Source of the DNA: an uncultured Bacteroidota bacterium
Lineage (GTDB): Bacteria; Bacteroidota; Bacteroidia; Flavobacteriales; Flavobacteriaceae
Assembly: GCA_902635965.1 (NCBI GenBank)
Contig: CACPQA010000010.1
Location: forward strand, 1-64,000
Length of the DNA: 64,000 nt
Reading direction: 5' to 3'
Shown: in pieces, positions 20,071-30,806 of the stretch
Layout: each line of letters begins with the position of its first letter
Position numbering within the stretch: position 1 is the first letter of the stretch
Position numbers and translations under genes: made by a program
Notes under the pieces: generated by a model
Databases searched by the model: none
Told to the model about the DNA's origin: nothing
The model's input: the letters and a program-made list of their open reading frames with translations, nothing else

Positions 20071-21534
20071 CTAATAAGATTTTGCAAAGTAAACCTTTTG
20101 GCTTGATTCTTTTCCAGTCAACACGCATTTTCCTTTTGTACTTGAACTGTAGGGAATACAACGGATAGTAGCTTTAGTTTCTTTTTTTATTTTTTCTTCA
20201 GTTTCAGTAGTTCCATCCCAATATGCATATACAAAACCTCCTTTTTGATTAATTGTATTTTTGAAATCTTCATAACTATTAACCTCTGTAATGTTTTCTT
20301 CAAGAAATTTTTTGGCCCTTTCAAAAAGATTAACATGAATCTCTTTTAAAATTTTCTCTACTTCTTCTAAAGCAAAATTTTGTTTGATAAATATTTTTTC
20401 TTCAGTATCTCTTCTGGCCAACTCTAACTGATTTTTTTCAATATCTTTTGGTCCTATGGCAATACGAATTGGAATGCCTTTCATTTCATGTTCAGCAAAT
20501 TTGAAACCAGGTTTAAGATTTTCTCTATTATCAAATTGAACCCTCACGTTTTTTGATTCAAGTTGATCTTTAATTTTTTTGGCTACAATGGAAATTTCTT
20601 CAAGCTGCTCTTTTCCCTTAAAAATTGGAACAATAACTACTTGTATCGGAGCAAGATTTGGAGGTAAAACTAGTCCTTTATCATCTCCATGAGTCATTAT
20701 AAGTGCTCCCATTAGACGTGTAGAAACACCCCAAGAAGTCGCCCAAACATACTCTAAATTTCCATTTTGATTGGCGAATTTAACATCAAATGCTTTTGCA
20801 AAATTATCTCCTAAAAAGTGAGAAGTACCTGCTTGAAGTGCCTTACCATCTTGCATTAGCGCTTCTATACAATGAGTCTCAACGGCACCTGCAAATCTTT
20901 CGCTCTCGGACTTAAGTCCTTTAATAACAGGAATAGCCATATAATTTTCTACAAAATCTGCATACAAATCATTTATTAAAAGCGCTTCATCCTGTGCTTC
21001 TTTTTTAGTTGCATGAGCAGTATGACCTTCTTGCCACAAAAATTCTGCGGTTCTAAGGAACAGCCTTGGTCTCATTTCCCACCGAACTACATTTGCCCAC
21101 TGGTTGATAAGAAGCGGAAGGTCCCTGTAGGATTGAATCCAATTTTTGTATGTTCGCCAAATTATAGCTTCACTAGTTGGCCTTACAATTAACTCCTCCT
21201 CAAGCTTAGCCTCTGGGTCTACAATCAACTTCCCTTCTTTACCACTATTTTTTAACCTATAATGGGTAACTACAGCACATTCTTTAGCAAAACCTTCTGC
21301 ATTTTTTTCTTCAGCCTCAAAAAGACTTTTGGGAACAAACAGTGGAAAATATGCATTTTGATGTCCAGTTGCTTTAAATTTTTTGTCAAGCTCACTTTTC
21401 ATGCTTTCCCATATAGAAAACCCGTAAGGTTTAATTACCATGCATCCTCTAACTGATGAATTTTCAGCGAGTTGAGCCCTTGAAACAAGCTCATTATACC
21501 ATTTTGAAAAGTTATCTGATCTTTTTGTTAACAT
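20071..21534 (-). CDS. proS: Prolyl-tRNA synthetase (archaeal/eukaryotic-like type)
   Basis: Class II aminoacyl-tRNA synthetase charging tRNA-Pro. The 487-residue protein has motif 1 ([20 protein letters not shown]), motif 2 ([26 protein letters not shown]) and motif 3 ([20 protein letters not shown]), an anticodon-binding domain (VVIVPIF...) and the C-terminal extension ending FAKSY that marks the short ProS3 form without the editing insertion. The start [13 protein letters not shown] is standard. It is divergent from the Trp-rich lipoprotein gene. Confidence 0.97.
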   Translation of the reverse strand: MLTKRSDNFSKWYNELVSRAQLAENSSVRGCMVIKPYGFSIWESMKSELDKKFKATGHQNAYFPLFVPKSLFEAEEKNAEGFAKECAVVTHYRLKNSGKEGKLIVDPEAKLEEELIVRPTSEAIIWRTYKNWIQSYRDLPLLINQWANVVRWEMRPRLFLRTAEFLWQEGHTAHATKKEAQDEALLINDLYADFVENYMAIPVIKGLKSESERFAGAVETHCIEALMQDGKALQAGTSHFLGDNFAKAFDVKFANQNGNLEYVWATSWGVSTRLMGALIMTHGDDKGLVLPPNLAPIQVVIVPIFKGKEQLEEISIVAKKIKDQLESKNVRVQFDNRENLKPGFKFAEHEMKGIPIRIAIGPKDIEKNQLELARRDTEEKIFIKQNFALEEVEKILKEIHVNLFERAKKFLEENITEVNSYEDFKNTINQKGGFVYAYWDGTTETEEKIKKETKATIRCIPYSSSTKGKCVLTGKESSQKVYFAKSY

Positions 21535-21587
21535 TTTAAATACATGTTTGGCACAAAATTTGGTTATATTTAATTAAAGAATAACCC

Positions 21588-22850
21588 ATGAACAAAACTA
21601 ACAAATTAAGTTTGGTCAAAAATAAACATAACAATGTTATGAATGACTTTATTATTAATGTTTTTAGAATTTCTTTTTTAATAATATTTATTCTTGCTCA
21701 ATTTTCTTGTGGAAGCTTTCAACCTGTTTCCTCATATTCAGATGGAATATATTCGTCAGACAATGTGATTGTAATTAGAAAGAGTGATTTAGATAATGAG
21801 TCTAATTCATATTCTAGGTATTTTGATCAGGTTGCAAGACAATATGACTGGGATGACAGGAGAAATGATGTAGTTTTGTCTGATATAGATTCTATCAATT
21901 CAAATAGTATAGATAATTATAAAACTAATCCACAATGGGGCGGTGGCCAAAAAACAACACAAATTTTTATGTTCAATAACGGTCCTTGGGGATTTCAAAA
22001 CTTTGGTGCTCCATTTTACTCTGGCTTTTACAATCCGTTTTGGAACGGTTGGGGATGGGGAAATCCTATGAGATGGAATCGTTTAGGCTTCTGGGGATGG
22101 AATAGATGGGCTTGGAATTATGGTTGGAACGGTAATTTCGGTTTTTACGACCCATGGTTATTTGGTAACCCTCATTGGGGATTTTCACCATACAACTATT
22201 TGTATAGTCCATACGTGGGTAATTATGGTGTAAGAAATTCTTTACAATATGGTGGCGTTAGGGGCTGGGCTTATAGCTCCACTTACAGAGGGAAAAATAC
22301 TGGTCCAGTGAACTCTAATTTTAGAGCTCGTTCAGGTGAAGTTCGTTCTAATAATGTGCGTTCGACATCTAATAATTCTGTGCCAGATTTAGTTTCCGAA
22401 GGTAGAAGACTAACTCAAAACAACAATTCTGAACAACGAAAGATAAATTCTAATTCAGATGCTCAAAGAAGAAGAATTGAATCCATTATAAGACAATATC
22501 AGTCTAGAGGATATAACGTAGAGTTAATTCCTACAGGAAGGAATAGCGACTTTTACAAGTTAAGAGTTTCTGAAAATTACGGATACCAAGGAAGGAGCTA
22601 TCAAAGTAACGGTAATTCTGTATTTAACAGATCGTCTACACAATACAATTCTAGTGGTAAAACAAATCAGAATTATAATTCGTCAAATAACTACTCAAGG
22701 AATTATTCTAACTCTTCGGGCGGTAGATCATATAGTTCTTCAAGTAGAGGGTCCTATAATGCATCTAGAGGCAGTTCATATGGTTCGTCCTCGATAAGCA
22801 GATCATCAGGGAGATCCTCAGCTGGTCGATCATCTGGAAGAAAACAGTAA
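21588..22850 (+). CDS. Trp/Gly/Asn-rich low-complexity lipoprotein
   Basis: A 420-residue exported protein. A hydrophobic segment at about 26-41 ends in the lipobox FSC. The region at about 135-210 is extremely rich in Trp, Gly, Asn, Phe and Tyr (for example WNGWGWGNPMRWNRLGFWGW). The C-terminal 110 residues are Ser/Gly/Tyr/Arg/Asn repeats (SSGRSSAGRSSGRKQ). A short middle segment (about 280-330) resembles a small folded domain. The gene is followed by the OmpP1-like porin after 13 bases, a pair conserved next to proS in Flavobacteriia. The function is unknown. An ATG at 21639 is an alternative start (MNDFIINVFRIS). Confidence 0.8.
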   Translation: MNKTNKLSLVKNKHNNVMNDFIINVFRISFLIIFILAQFSCGSFQPVSSYSDGIYSSDNVIVIRKSDLDNESNSYSRYFDQVARQYDWDDRRNDVVLSDIDSINSNSIDNYKTNPQWGGGQKTTQIFMFNNGPWGFQNFGAPFYSGFYNPFWNGWGWGNPMRWNRLGFWGWNRWAWNYGWNGNFGFYDPWLFGNPHWGFSPYNYLYSPYVGNYGVRNSLQYGGVRGWAYSSTYRGKNTGPVNSNFRARSGEVRSNNVRSTSNNSVPDLVSEGRRLTQNNNSEQRKINSNSDAQRRRIESIIRQYQSRGYNVELIPTGRNSDFYKLRVSENYGYQGRSYQSNGNSVFNRSSTQYNSSGKTNQNYNSSNNYSRNYSNSSGGRSYSSSSRGSYNASRGSSYGSSSISRSSGRSSAGRSSGRKQ

Positions 22851-22863
22851 AAGATAGTATTTC

Positions 22864-24429
22864 ATGAAAAGTAACTTATTTTTATTTGTAGGTCTGTTGT
22901 GCCTTAGCTTGAACGCTCAATCTTTGAACGATGCACTGAGATATAGTCAAACTTCACTTGCAGGAAGTGCAAGATTCAATGCTTTATCTGGGGCTTTTGG
23001 TGCTTTAGGAGGGGAACTTAGTGCTATTAGTATTAATCCTGCTGGTTCTTCGGTTTTTTTGTCCTCTGAGCTTTCGGTAACTGCAAATACTTTCAATAAT
23101 GAGGTGACATCCTCTTACTTCAATGACAAAAATATTAATTCATTAAATGGTATAGATTTGTCCCAAGCTGGTATTGTACTTGTTTTAAAAGATGAAGAAA
23201 ATAGCAAATGGTCAAAAATTTCATTTGGATTCAATTACCAAGTGAACAACAATTTTGATAATAATATTCTTGCCAATGGGAATAACACAAAAAACAACGG
23301 GATTGACAAATACTTTTTGTACCACGCAATGAATAGAAATTTAGATGATATCTCTCAAATTAATGGAGAAAGCTTTAGGGAAGCTTACATAAATATTGGA
23401 GAAGAACCTAACTTAGGCTATTCCGCTCAGCAGGCACTTTTTGGGTATGAGGGATATGTAATAAACCCAATTTTTTCGGAAGATTCAAATCAGCCAATTG
23501 ATCCACTAAGCCCTATTAACCCAGTTTATGATTACTCATCTAATACACTACCATTAAATAATGGTTTCTATCATGAATATTTTCTAAATAGCTTTGGTGT
23601 AAATAGACTCTACACTTTTAATGTCAGCGGTTCGTTTAAAGATAAATTTTATTTTGGTTTGAACATTAATTCACACAGATTTGATTATACTGAACAAACT
23701 GATTTTTATGAGAGTAATTATGCCGATGAATCCGGAATAAAAGCGCTCAGATTTAATAATTATTTAACAAGTTTAGGTGAAGGAGGTTCTTTCCAAATTG
23801 GAAGTATATACAAATTGAACAATAAAATAAGACTGGGCTTAGTAATTAATAGTCCTATTTATTACACCATTAATGAGAGTTTGAGTCAATTTTTAGTTAC
23901 AGATCTAGATAATAATCCAAATAATGATGAGTTGATATTAGACCCTGAAACTGAAATATTTTTCCCTGAACACAAACTCAACACAGCTGGTTCAGTAAGG
24001 GGAAGTTTTGCTTATATTGTAAATTCAAAGGGTCTAATAAGTTTTGATTTTACTAGAAAGAATTATTCTGGAATAAGATATAGACCTGGTGGAAGTAATT
24101 ACTTAGAAACCAGTCTCAATAATGAAATCAGATCTAAATTAACAAGTAATAATATTTTACAGATCGGAGGAGAATTTAGAATAAATCCTCAAATAAGTCT
24201 TAGGGCTGGATATCTGTCTGAAAGTAGCTCATCTAAATTATATGATAATAGAATATCTAATTTAAGTCTAGGGATTGGTTATACATTCTCTTATGGGATT
24301 ATTGACTTTTCTTATCAGGGTACAAAATACAACAACCAAAGACCAATTTTCAATGAAGGGTTTACAGATCCAATTGGATTGTTTTCCAAAAGAAATAACT
24401 ACATTCTTACGTATAGGCTAAAACTTTAA
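22864..24429 (+). CDS. Outer-membrane transport protein, OmpP1/FadL-like
   Basis: A 521-residue outer-membrane beta-barrel. The signal peptide MKSNLFLFVGLLCLSLNAQ is followed by LNDALRYSQTSLAGSARFNA and SGAFGALGGELSAISINPAG, the N-terminal hatch pattern of FadL/OmpP1/TodX proteins in Bacteroidota. The rest is alternating amphipathic strands, ending in an aromatic strand (NNYILTYRLKL). FadL relatives take up hydrophobic compounds; the substrate here is unknown. It is cotranscribed with the upstream lipoprotein. Confidence 0.88.
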   Translation: MKSNLFLFVGLLCLSLNAQSLNDALRYSQTSLAGSARFNALSGAFGALGGELSAISINPAGSSVFLSSELSVTANTFNNEVTSSYFNDKNINSLNGIDLSQAGIVLVLKDEENSKWSKISFGFNYQVNNNFDNNILANGNNTKNNGIDKYFLYHAMNRNLDDISQINGESFREAYINIGEEPNLGYSAQQALFGYEGYVINPIFSEDSNQPIDPLSPINPVYDYSSNTLPLNNGFYHEYFLNSFGVNRLYTFNVSGSFKDKFYFGLNINSHRFDYTEQTDFYESNYADESGIKALRFNNYLTSLGEGGSFQIGSIYKLNNKIRLGLVINSPIYYTINESLSQFLVTDLDNNPNNDELILDPETEIFFPEHKLNTAGSVRGSFAYIVNSKGLISFDFTRKNYSGIRYRPGGSNYLETSLNNEIRSKLTSNNILQIGGEFRINPQISLRAGYLSESSSSKLYDNRISNLSLGIGYTFSYGIIDFSYQGTKYNNQRPIFNEGFTDPIGLFSKRNNYILTYRLKL

Positions 24430-24465
24430 GAAGTATTTCAAACACATTTTTAATAATCATTTAAG

Positions 24466-24473
24466 TATATTTG
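24466..24473 (+). promoter_or_regulatory. -7 promoter element (TATATTTG) of folE
   Basis: An exact TAnnTTTG match 18 bases upstream of the folE ATG; the expected -33 region is only T-rich. Confidence 0.5.
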
Positions 24474-24491
24474 CATTGAATTACAAGTAAA

Positions 24492-25172
24492 ATGAAGGTC
24501 GAAAAAGGTACTTACACTGAAGAAGATTTAAATCAATACGATCACTTTAGTTCTAACTTAAAAACACCCATTAGAACTGATGCTTTTGATTTATCTGATA
24601 AAGAAAAAATCGAAATTATCAAAAAAAAGGTTACAGATATAATCCAAACATTGGGTTTAGACTTAAGTGACGACAGTATTAAAGGAACTCCTAAAAGGGT
24701 AGCTGAAATGTATGTTAATGAAATTTTCAGTGGATTAAATCCTAAAAATAAACCCAAAGCTTCAACTTTTGAAAATAAATATAAATACGGTGAAATGCTT
24801 GTAGAAAAAAATATTACTCTTTTTTCAACTTGTGAACATCATATGCTTCCAATCATCGGAAAGGCGCATGTTGGATATATATCAAATGGAACTGTGGTTG
24901 GTTTATCAAAAATGAATAGAATAGTTCAATACTATGCTCAAAGACCCCAAGTTCAAGAAAGGTTAACCCTACAAATAGTTGAAGAAATGCAAAATATACT
25001 TAAAACAAAAGATGTTGCATGTGTAATCGATGCTAAACACATATGTGTTAACTCAAGAGGTGTTTGTGATCCAAATTCTAGTACTATAACATCTGAGTTT
25101 GGAGGTAGTTTTAAGAATGAGGCAAGAAAAAATGAATTTTTAGATTACATTAAAATTGAAACAGAATTTTAA
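24492..25172 (+). CDS. folE: GTP cyclohydrolase I
   Basis: Converts GTP to 7,8-dihydroneopterin triphosphate, the first step of folate (and pterin) synthesis. The 226-residue protein has the zinc cysteine and histidine in [19 protein letters not shown], the second zinc cysteine in [12 protein letters not shown], and [20 protein letters not shown]. The N-terminal 40 residues are variable and acidic. The stop overlaps the cysS start as TAATG, indicating coupling. It heads a plus-strand run folE-cysS-yidD-lgt. Confidence 0.96.
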   Translation: MKVEKGTYTEEDLNQYDHFSSNLKTPIRTDAFDLSDKEKIEIIKKKVTDIIQTLGLDLSDDSIKGTPKRVAEMYVNEIFSGLNPKNKPKASTFENKYKYGEMLVEKNITLFSTCEHHMLPIIGKAHVGYISNGTVVGLSKMNRIVQYYAQRPQVQERLTLQIVEEMQNILKTKDVACVIDAKHICVNSRGVCDPNSSTITSEFGGSFKNEARKNEFLDYIKIETEF

Positions 25173-26644
25173 TGCATAATTTGTCTGTTTTCAATTCATT
25201 AACAGGAAAAAAGGAGAGGTTTGTTCCTCTAGATAAAGACTTGGTTAAAATGTATGTTTGTGGACCAACAGTTTATAGCTTCGTTCATTTAGGTAACTGT
25301 AGAACATTTATTTCTTTTGATGTAATTTATAGATATTTACTCCACTTAGGATACAGGGTTAAATACGTAAGAAATATAACAGATGTTGGACATTTAGAGA
25401 ACGACTCAGATGATGGGGATGACCCAATTGTAAAAAAAGCTCGAAAAGAAAATATCGAACCTATGGAGGTGGTTCAAAAGTATACAATAGACTTTCATGA
25501 AAATTTAAAAAAATTAAACACTATTCCACCAAGTATTGAACCAACAGCAACAGGTCATATTTTAGAACAAATTGAATTGATTAAAAAAATTATTAAAAAT
25601 GGATTTGGATATGTAAAAAACGGATCTGTATATTTTGATGTATTAAAGTTCAATAAAATTTCTAAGTATGGAAAATTAAGTAGAAGAAATTTGGATGATT
25701 TGGTTCACAATTCTAGAACGCTTGATGGTCAAAATGATAAATTAAATCCGCAGGACTTTGCATTATGGAAAAAAGCTGACTCAAAACATATAATGAAGTG
25801 GAATTCTCCTTGGGGAGAGGGTTTTCCTGGATGGCACTCCGAATGTAGTGCGATGAGTATGAAATACCTGGGAAATAGATTTGATATACATGGTGGTGGG
25901 ATAGATTTAAAATTCCCTCACCATGATTGTGAAATTGCACAATCGGAGGCATTGAACCAAAATTCAAAAATCAATTACTGGCTTCATGCCAATATGTTGA
26001 CATTAAATGGAAAAAAAATGTCAAAATCAACTGGCAATAGTATTCTCCCTGGAGAATTATTTAATGGTGACAATGATATTTTTTCAAAATCTTTTTCTCC
26101 TAATGTCCTTCGTTTTTTCTTCCTTCAGGCGCACTATAGAAGTATTTTAGACCTAAGTGAAGAGGCTTTAATAGCATCAGAAAAAGGTCTTAAAAAACTT
26201 GAAATTGGTATAAAAAATATTTCAAAACTTAAAACCTCTAAGTTGACATCTGGGTTTGATATCTCAAATTGGGAAATGAATTGCTACAAAGCCATGAATG
26301 ATGATTTTAATACACCTTTATTAATTTCTAAGCTATTTGAAGCTATACATTATTCTAATTCCGTATTAATGGGCAAAGAAAAAATTTCAAAAAAAGATAA
26401 AGATTTTCTTTTAAATAAAACTTCAATTTTTTTCTCCAAAATATTGGGACTAAATTTTTTCGGAAGTAAAAAAAATATTGAAGCTAACGAATTACTTGGA
26501 AAGACTTTAGATATTCTAGTCGATATCAGAAACAAATCTAGAGCAAACAGAGATTTTGAAACCTCTGATCAAATAAGGGATGAATTAAGTCGAATAGGAA
26601 TTACTTTAAATGATAGTGAAGACAAAACCACCTATAAATATTAA
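25172..26644 (+). CDS. cysS: Cysteinyl-tRNA synthetase
   Basis: Class I synthetase charging tRNA-Cys. The 490-residue protein shows [20 protein letters not shown] (the zinc cysteine and the HIGH-type HLGN), [10 protein letters not shown] and [11 protein letters not shown] (the other zinc ligands), and KKMSKSTGN (KMSKS). The C-terminal helical DALR-type region ends normally. It overlaps folE by one base, and yidD starts inside its last 35 bases. Confidence 0.97.
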   Translation: MHNLSVFNSLTGKKERFVPLDKDLVKMYVCGPTVYSFVHLGNCRTFISFDVIYRYLLHLGYRVKYVRNITDVGHLENDSDDGDDPIVKKARKENIEPMEVVQKYTIDFHENLKKLNTIPPSIEPTATGHILEQIELIKKIIKNGFGYVKNGSVYFDVLKFNKISKYGKLSRRNLDDLVHNSRTLDGQNDKLNPQDFALWKKADSKHIMKWNSPWGEGFPGWHSECSAMSMKYLGNRFDIHGGGIDLKFPHHDCEIAQSEALNQNSKINYWLHANMLTLNGKKMSKSTGNSILPGELFNGDNDIFSKSFSPNVLRFFFLQAHYRSILDLSEEALIASEKGLKKLEIGIKNISKLKTSKLTSGFDISNWEMNCYKAMNDDFNTPLLISKLFEAIHYSNSVLMGKEKISKKDKDFLLNKTSIFFSKILGLNFFGSKKNIEANELLGKTLDILVDIRNKSRANRDFETSDQIRDELSRIGITLNDSEDKTTYKY

Positions 26645-26873
26645 ACTGCTTATCCCTAATATATTTAAATATTTGTTTATTAGTATTATAAAGATATATC
26701 AGAGATTTATTTCTCCTTTTTTTCCATCTAGTTGTAAATTTTCCCCTACGTGCTCTAAATATGGAATTGAAGCTATAAATAAATACGGACCATTAAAAGG
26801 TGGTTTTTTAACAATTAAAAGAATTTTAAGATGCAATCCTTGGAGTAAAGGAGGATATGATCCTATACCATGA
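26610..26873 (+). CDS. yidD: Membrane protein insertion efficiency factor YidD
   Basis: Small peripheral membrane protein that assists YidC-dependent insertion. The 87 residues contain the family core [20 protein letters not shown], with conserved cysteines, then [19 protein letters not shown] and the GGYDPIP end. The ATG at 26610 overlaps the end of cysS by 35 bases. A later start is unlikely, since no ATG, GTG or TTG follows before the conserved core. lgt follows 32 bases downstream. Confidence 0.93.
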   Translation: MIVKTKPPINIKLLIPNIFKYLFISIIKIYQRFISPFFPSSCKFSPTCSKYGIEAINKYGPLKGGFLTIKRILRCNPWSKGGYDPIP

Positions 26874-26905
26874 AAAGATTTTTTATACATTTAAATTAAA
26901 ATTAT

Positions 26906-27733
26906 ATGATACTAAATAAAATTATTTGGGAGCCTAGTTCGACAATTTTTTCAATTGGAAATTTCGGTATACATTATTATAGTTTGATGTTTATAATTGC
27001 TTTTCTTTTTGGATTCAACATAATGAAGAAAATGTATGTAAAAGAGAACGTACCTACTGAAAGACTTGAAACTATGCTTTTTTACATAGTCCTTTCAACT
27101 TTGATTGGTGCCAGATTAGGACATGTTGTTTTTTATGATTGGGAATACTATCAGAGTCACCTTTTAGAAATTTTCCTACCAATAGAAAAAACCACAAATG
27201 GCTATACATTTACTGGTTTCAGGGGCTTAGCAAGCCATGGTGCTGCGATAGGTATTTTAAGTGGGATAATAGTTTATCAAAAAGTATATAAAGAAAAAAC
27301 TTTATTATGGATTCTTGACCGATTAATAATACCCACAACTTTGGGTGCTGCATTTGTTAGGATTGGAAATTTTTTCAATTCCGAAATAGTAGGAAATTAT
27401 ACAGGAAATAATTTTGGGGTCGTCTTTGTAAACCGTGGAGAAAATTTACCCCGTCATCCAGCCCAGTTGTATGAAGCGGTTTGTTATTTAATTATATTTT
27501 TTATTTTATTTCAGATTTATAAAACTGAATATAAAAATAAGAGTGGATTTTTACTCGGCTTATTTATGCTCACTTTGTTTAGTATAAGATTTTTTGTTGA
27601 ATTTATAAAAGAAAGTCAAGGTGGTTTTGAGACTTTATTACCACTATTTTCTACTGGTCAGTGGTTAAGTATTCCTCTAATTCTGTCAGGAATTGTAGTT
27701 TTAATTAGATCAATAAGTATCTCGAAAAATTAA
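26906..27733 (+). CDS. lgt: Prolipoprotein diacylglyceryl transferase
   Basis: Inner-membrane enzyme that adds diacylglycerol to the lipobox cysteine of prolipoproteins; many such substrates are encoded in this window. The 275-residue polytopic protein has GARLGHVVFYDWEYY, FRGLASHGAAIG, the Lgt signature region RIGNFFNSEIVG, and HPAQLYEA with the essential histidine and tyrosine. About seven hydrophobic helices are visible. The stop overlaps that of secDF by four bases (TTAA). Confidence 0.96.
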   Translation: MILNKIIWEPSSTIFSIGNFGIHYYSLMFIIAFLFGFNIMKKMYVKENVPTERLETMLFYIVLSTLIGARLGHVVFYDWEYYQSHLLEIFLPIEKTTNGYTFTGFRGLASHGAAIGILSGIIVYQKVYKEKTLLWILDRLIIPTTLGAAFVRIGNFFNSEIVGNYTGNNFGVVFVNRGENLPRHPAQLYEAVCYLIIFFILFQIYKTEYKNKSGFLLGLFMLTLFSIRFFVEFIKESQGGFETLLPLFSTGQWLSIPLILSGIVVLIRSISISKN

Positions 27734-30684
27734 TTTTTACTTATTTTTCTATTCTGGGTATCAAACATTACTGGAGTAGCAATAAATACAGACGAATAGG
27801 TTCCTATAACAACACCAATTATAAGGGCAAACATGAAACCACGGATTGATTCTCCTCCGAAAAGAAATATAGCAAGTAAAACTAGTAGTGTTGTTAAGGA
27901 AGTATTTAATGTCCTACTTAAAGTTGAATTAAGAGCCAAATTTACAGTCTGAGATAATTTTTCATTTTGATTATTTAAAGTATACTCCCTAATTCTGTCA
28001 AAAACAACTACTGTATCGTTTAAAGAATAGCCTATAACAGTCAATATTGCAGCAATAAAAGCTTGATTAATTTCCATATTAAAAGGCATAATATTATATG
28101 TTAATGAAAAGATTCCTAAAACTATTAAAACGTCATGAAAAACAGCAGCGACGGCCCCAGCAGAAAATTGCCATTTTCTAAATCTTATAAGTATATACAA
28201 AAAAACAATAATCAACGAACCAATTACAGCCAAATAGGAGTTCTTTTTGATATCATCTGCGATAGTTGGTCCAACTTTAATGGATGACATGATGCCAACC
28301 GTTTTGATTTCTGATCCATTAATAAACTGTTCAATAGATAACCCATCGGGAAGAAAGCTTGATAATGAATAATAAAGTTTTTCATAAATTTCGTTGTCGA
28401 CTTGAGTACCTTCTTGATCGATTTTGTATTTGGTTGTGATTTTTAGTTGATTTGCCTCACCAAAAGTTTTTACCTCTGCACTTCCAAGGGAATTAGAAAT
28501 TAATTTTTCGATTTCACTAGGATTGACAATTTTGTCAAATCGAACTATATAAGATCGGCCACCCACAAAATCAACACCTTGGTTTAATCCTTTTAAACCG
28601 AGTGAAATTAAACTTGTGAAAATTAAAATTGTGGATATCGCATAAGCAGCTTTTCTCCTTTTCAAAAATTGAAAACTCAAACCTGCTAGTAAATTCTTTG
28701 TGAGCTTAGTTGAAACGTCAATTTTTTTCTTTTTTAATATTCTATTTTCAATAAATAGCCTGGTTACAAAAATTGCTGTAAATAGAGAAGTTGCTATACC
28801 AATTAATAGTGTTGTGGCGAATCCTTTAATTGGTCCAGTTCCAAAAATAAATAGAATCATTGCAGTTAACCCAGTAGTAATATTTGCGTCTAAAATTGAA
28901 GAAAGCGCATTATTAAAACCATCATCTACAGATTTTTTGTCACCCTTACCCCTTCTTAATTCTTCTCTAATTCTTTCAAAAATTAAAACGTTAGCATCCA
29001 CTGATATCCCAATTGTTAGAACAATACCTGCGATTCCTGGTAGAGTTAAAACAGCTCCTAAACCAGCTAATATGCCAAAAATTAGAAGTATATTTAATGA
29101 TAAGGCTATATCAGCAAATAAACCCGATCTCCCGTAATAAAAAATCATCCATAATAAAACAATTATCAAGGCAATTAAAAAAGAGTACAAACCACTTTGA
29201 ATTGCTTCTTTTCCCAAAGAGGGTCCAACAATCTCAGATTGAATAATGTCGGCTGAAGCAGGTAATTTACCTGCCCTTAGTACGTTTGCAAGGTCAATGG
29301 CTTCGTTTAATGAAAATGAGCCTGTAATTTCAGATCTTCCTCCAGATATTGCTCCGTTACTAACTCCAGGAGCAGAATATACTAAATCGTCTAAAACTAT
29401 TGCAATACTGCTTGCATCCTTAAACGCTTTACCTGTCAAATTTTCCCATATCCTTGACCCTTTAGAGTCCATTTGCATAGATACAGCAGGTTGGCCTAAT
29501 TGACTATATGTTTGGACAGCATCAACTATAACACCACCGCTTAAAGGGGGTACATCATCTCTGTTCGATTTAATTATAAATAAATCAACTAAATCATTAT
29601 TTGGATTTGTTTTACCCCATATAAACTTCACAAATCTCAAATTAGTGGGCAATAATCTTCTAACCTCAGGTAAATCAAGGTAATACTTGAATAAATCTTT
29701 ATCTTTTTTTGATACTTGAGCTAATACTGGCCCCCCTTGAAAACCTAGTCCTTTAATCATATCATTTATAGGATTAATATTATCAGAACTCAATGAATCT
29801 ATTTGTTTTACATCAGAAAGTAAATCATCGATTCCTGATTTATCGGATTGATTTTCATCAGTCTTATTTTTATCACCCTTTATTTTGTCTCGTAACAATA
29901 AATTTGCTTGGGATAAAAAATTAAAAAATTGATCATTTTTGAAAGTTTCCCAGAACTCGAGTTGTGCAGTACTTTGAAGTAAATTTTTAACTCTTTCTAC
30001 ATCCTTTGCTCCTGGAAGTTCAACTAGAATCCTACCTGTTTTACCTAACCTCTGTATGTTGGGTTGGGTAACGCCAAACTTATCAATTCTTTTTCTCAAA
30101 ACCTCAAAAGCAGATGTTATTGATTCGTCTATTTTTCTTCTAATAATTGGTTTCACCTCATCGTCACTCATATTAAAGTTGATTAGGTCACTCAGATTTC
30201 TATTTGAAAAGATTTCAGGGTCAGACAACTTATAGGTTCCCTTAACTTTATCAAATGAGCTAAAAAATGATTCCACATAGGGTAAATCAGACTGTTTTTG
30301 CAATTCGTCAGCTTCGTCTAGAGCCTTGTTGAAAATTAGATTTCTTGTATTATTGGATAAGCCTTTAAGTATGTCTTTTACAGAAATCTGTAGTATAACG
30401 TTGATACCCCCTTTTAGATCTAACCCACGATTTAATTCTCTTTTTTTTGCATCATTATAGGAAGTAAATCCATAGATTGAAATATTCCCAATTGAATCTA
30501 AATATTTCGATTCTAAGTTGTCTCTTTTAGAAATAAAATCTTCGATATCCTCACTAATTCTTGAATTAGCGTAATCTTCTGCCTCGTTTTCTAGACTACT
30601 AGAAATTAGTGTAAAAGATAATTGATATATACTTACAATTAAAAATAAAAAACCAAAAATCTTAACAAGGCTATTATTTTGCAT
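27730..30684 (-). CDS. secDF: SecD-SecF fusion, protein translocase accessory subunit
   Basis: Proton-driven factor that pulls secreted proteins across the inner membrane with SecYEG. SecD and SecF are fused in one 984-residue protein, the rule in Bacteroidota. The SecD half has DLKGGINVILQISV, the large periplasmic domain (about 70-510) and six membrane helices with GIVLTIGISVDANVLIFERIRE. The SecF half begins near 690 with GLNQGVDFVGGRSYIVRFD and has IGYSLNDTVVVFDRIRE in its helices. A well-formed promoter lies directly upstream. Confidence 0.97.
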   Translation of the reverse strand: MQNNSLVKIFGFLFLIVSIYQLSFTLISSSLENEAEDYANSRISEDIEDFISKRDNLESKYLDSIGNISIYGFTSYNDAKKRELNRGLDLKGGINVILQISVKDILKGLSNNTRNLIFNKALDEADELQKQSDLPYVESFFSSFDKVKGTYKLSDPEIFSNRNLSDLINFNMSDDEVKPIIRRKIDESITSAFEVLRKRIDKFGVTQPNIQRLGKTGRILVELPGAKDVERVKNLLQSTAQLEFWETFKNDQFFNFLSQANLLLRDKIKGDKNKTDENQSDKSGIDDLLSDVKQIDSLSSDNINPINDMIKGLGFQGGPVLAQVSKKDKDLFKYYLDLPEVRRLLPTNLRFVKFIWGKTNPNNDLVDLFIIKSNRDDVPPLSGGVIVDAVQTYSQLGQPAVSMQMDSKGSRIWENLTGKAFKDASSIAIVLDDLVYSAPGVSNGAISGGRSEITGSFSLNEAIDLANVLRAGKLPASADIIQSEIVGPSLGKEAIQSGLYSFLIALIIVLLWMIFYYGRSGLFADIALSLNILLIFGILAGLGAVLTLPGIAGIVLTIGISVDANVLIFERIREELRRGKGDKKSVDDGFNNALSSILDANITTGLTAMILFIFGTGPIKGFATTLLIGIATSLFTAIFVTRLFIENRILKKKKIDVSTKLTKNLLAGLSFQFLKRRKAAYAISTILIFTSLISLGLKGLNQGVDFVGGRSYIVRFDKIVNPSEIEKLISNSLGSAEVKTFGEANQLKITTKYKIDQEGTQVDNEIYEKLYYSLSSFLPDGLSIEQFINGSEIKTVGIMSSIKVGPTIADDIKKNSYLAVIGSLIIVFLYILIRFRKWQFSAGAVAAVFHDVLIVLGIFSLTYNIMPFNMEINQAFIAAILTVIGYSLNDTVVVFDRIREYTLNNQNEKLSQTVNLALNSTLSRTLNTSLTTLLVLLAIFLFGGESIRGFMFALIIGVVIGTYSSVFIATPVMFDTQNRKISKN

Positions 30685-30711
30685 TCTTTAAATTATTGTT
30701 TGATGCGGCAG

Positions 30712-30743
30712 CAAATATAATTGTTTAAAAGTCTAATCACAAA
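30712..30743 (-). promoter_or_regulatory. Promoter of secDF
   Basis: The minus strand has TTTG (30743-30740), a 20-base spacer and TATATTTG (30719-30712), a near-textbook Bacteroidota promoter 28 bases before the ATG. Confidence 0.65.
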
Positions 30744-30806
30744 CACAATCAAAAATGATTTGAATAATTGGTTTTTTTATAAATAATTTTGTTATTAATG
30801 AATAAA

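Noticed and set aside
28700-29246. Open frames on the plus strand inside secDF
   Set aside because: They are antisense shadows of the long, well-conserved SecDF reading frame and encode no recognisable domain.
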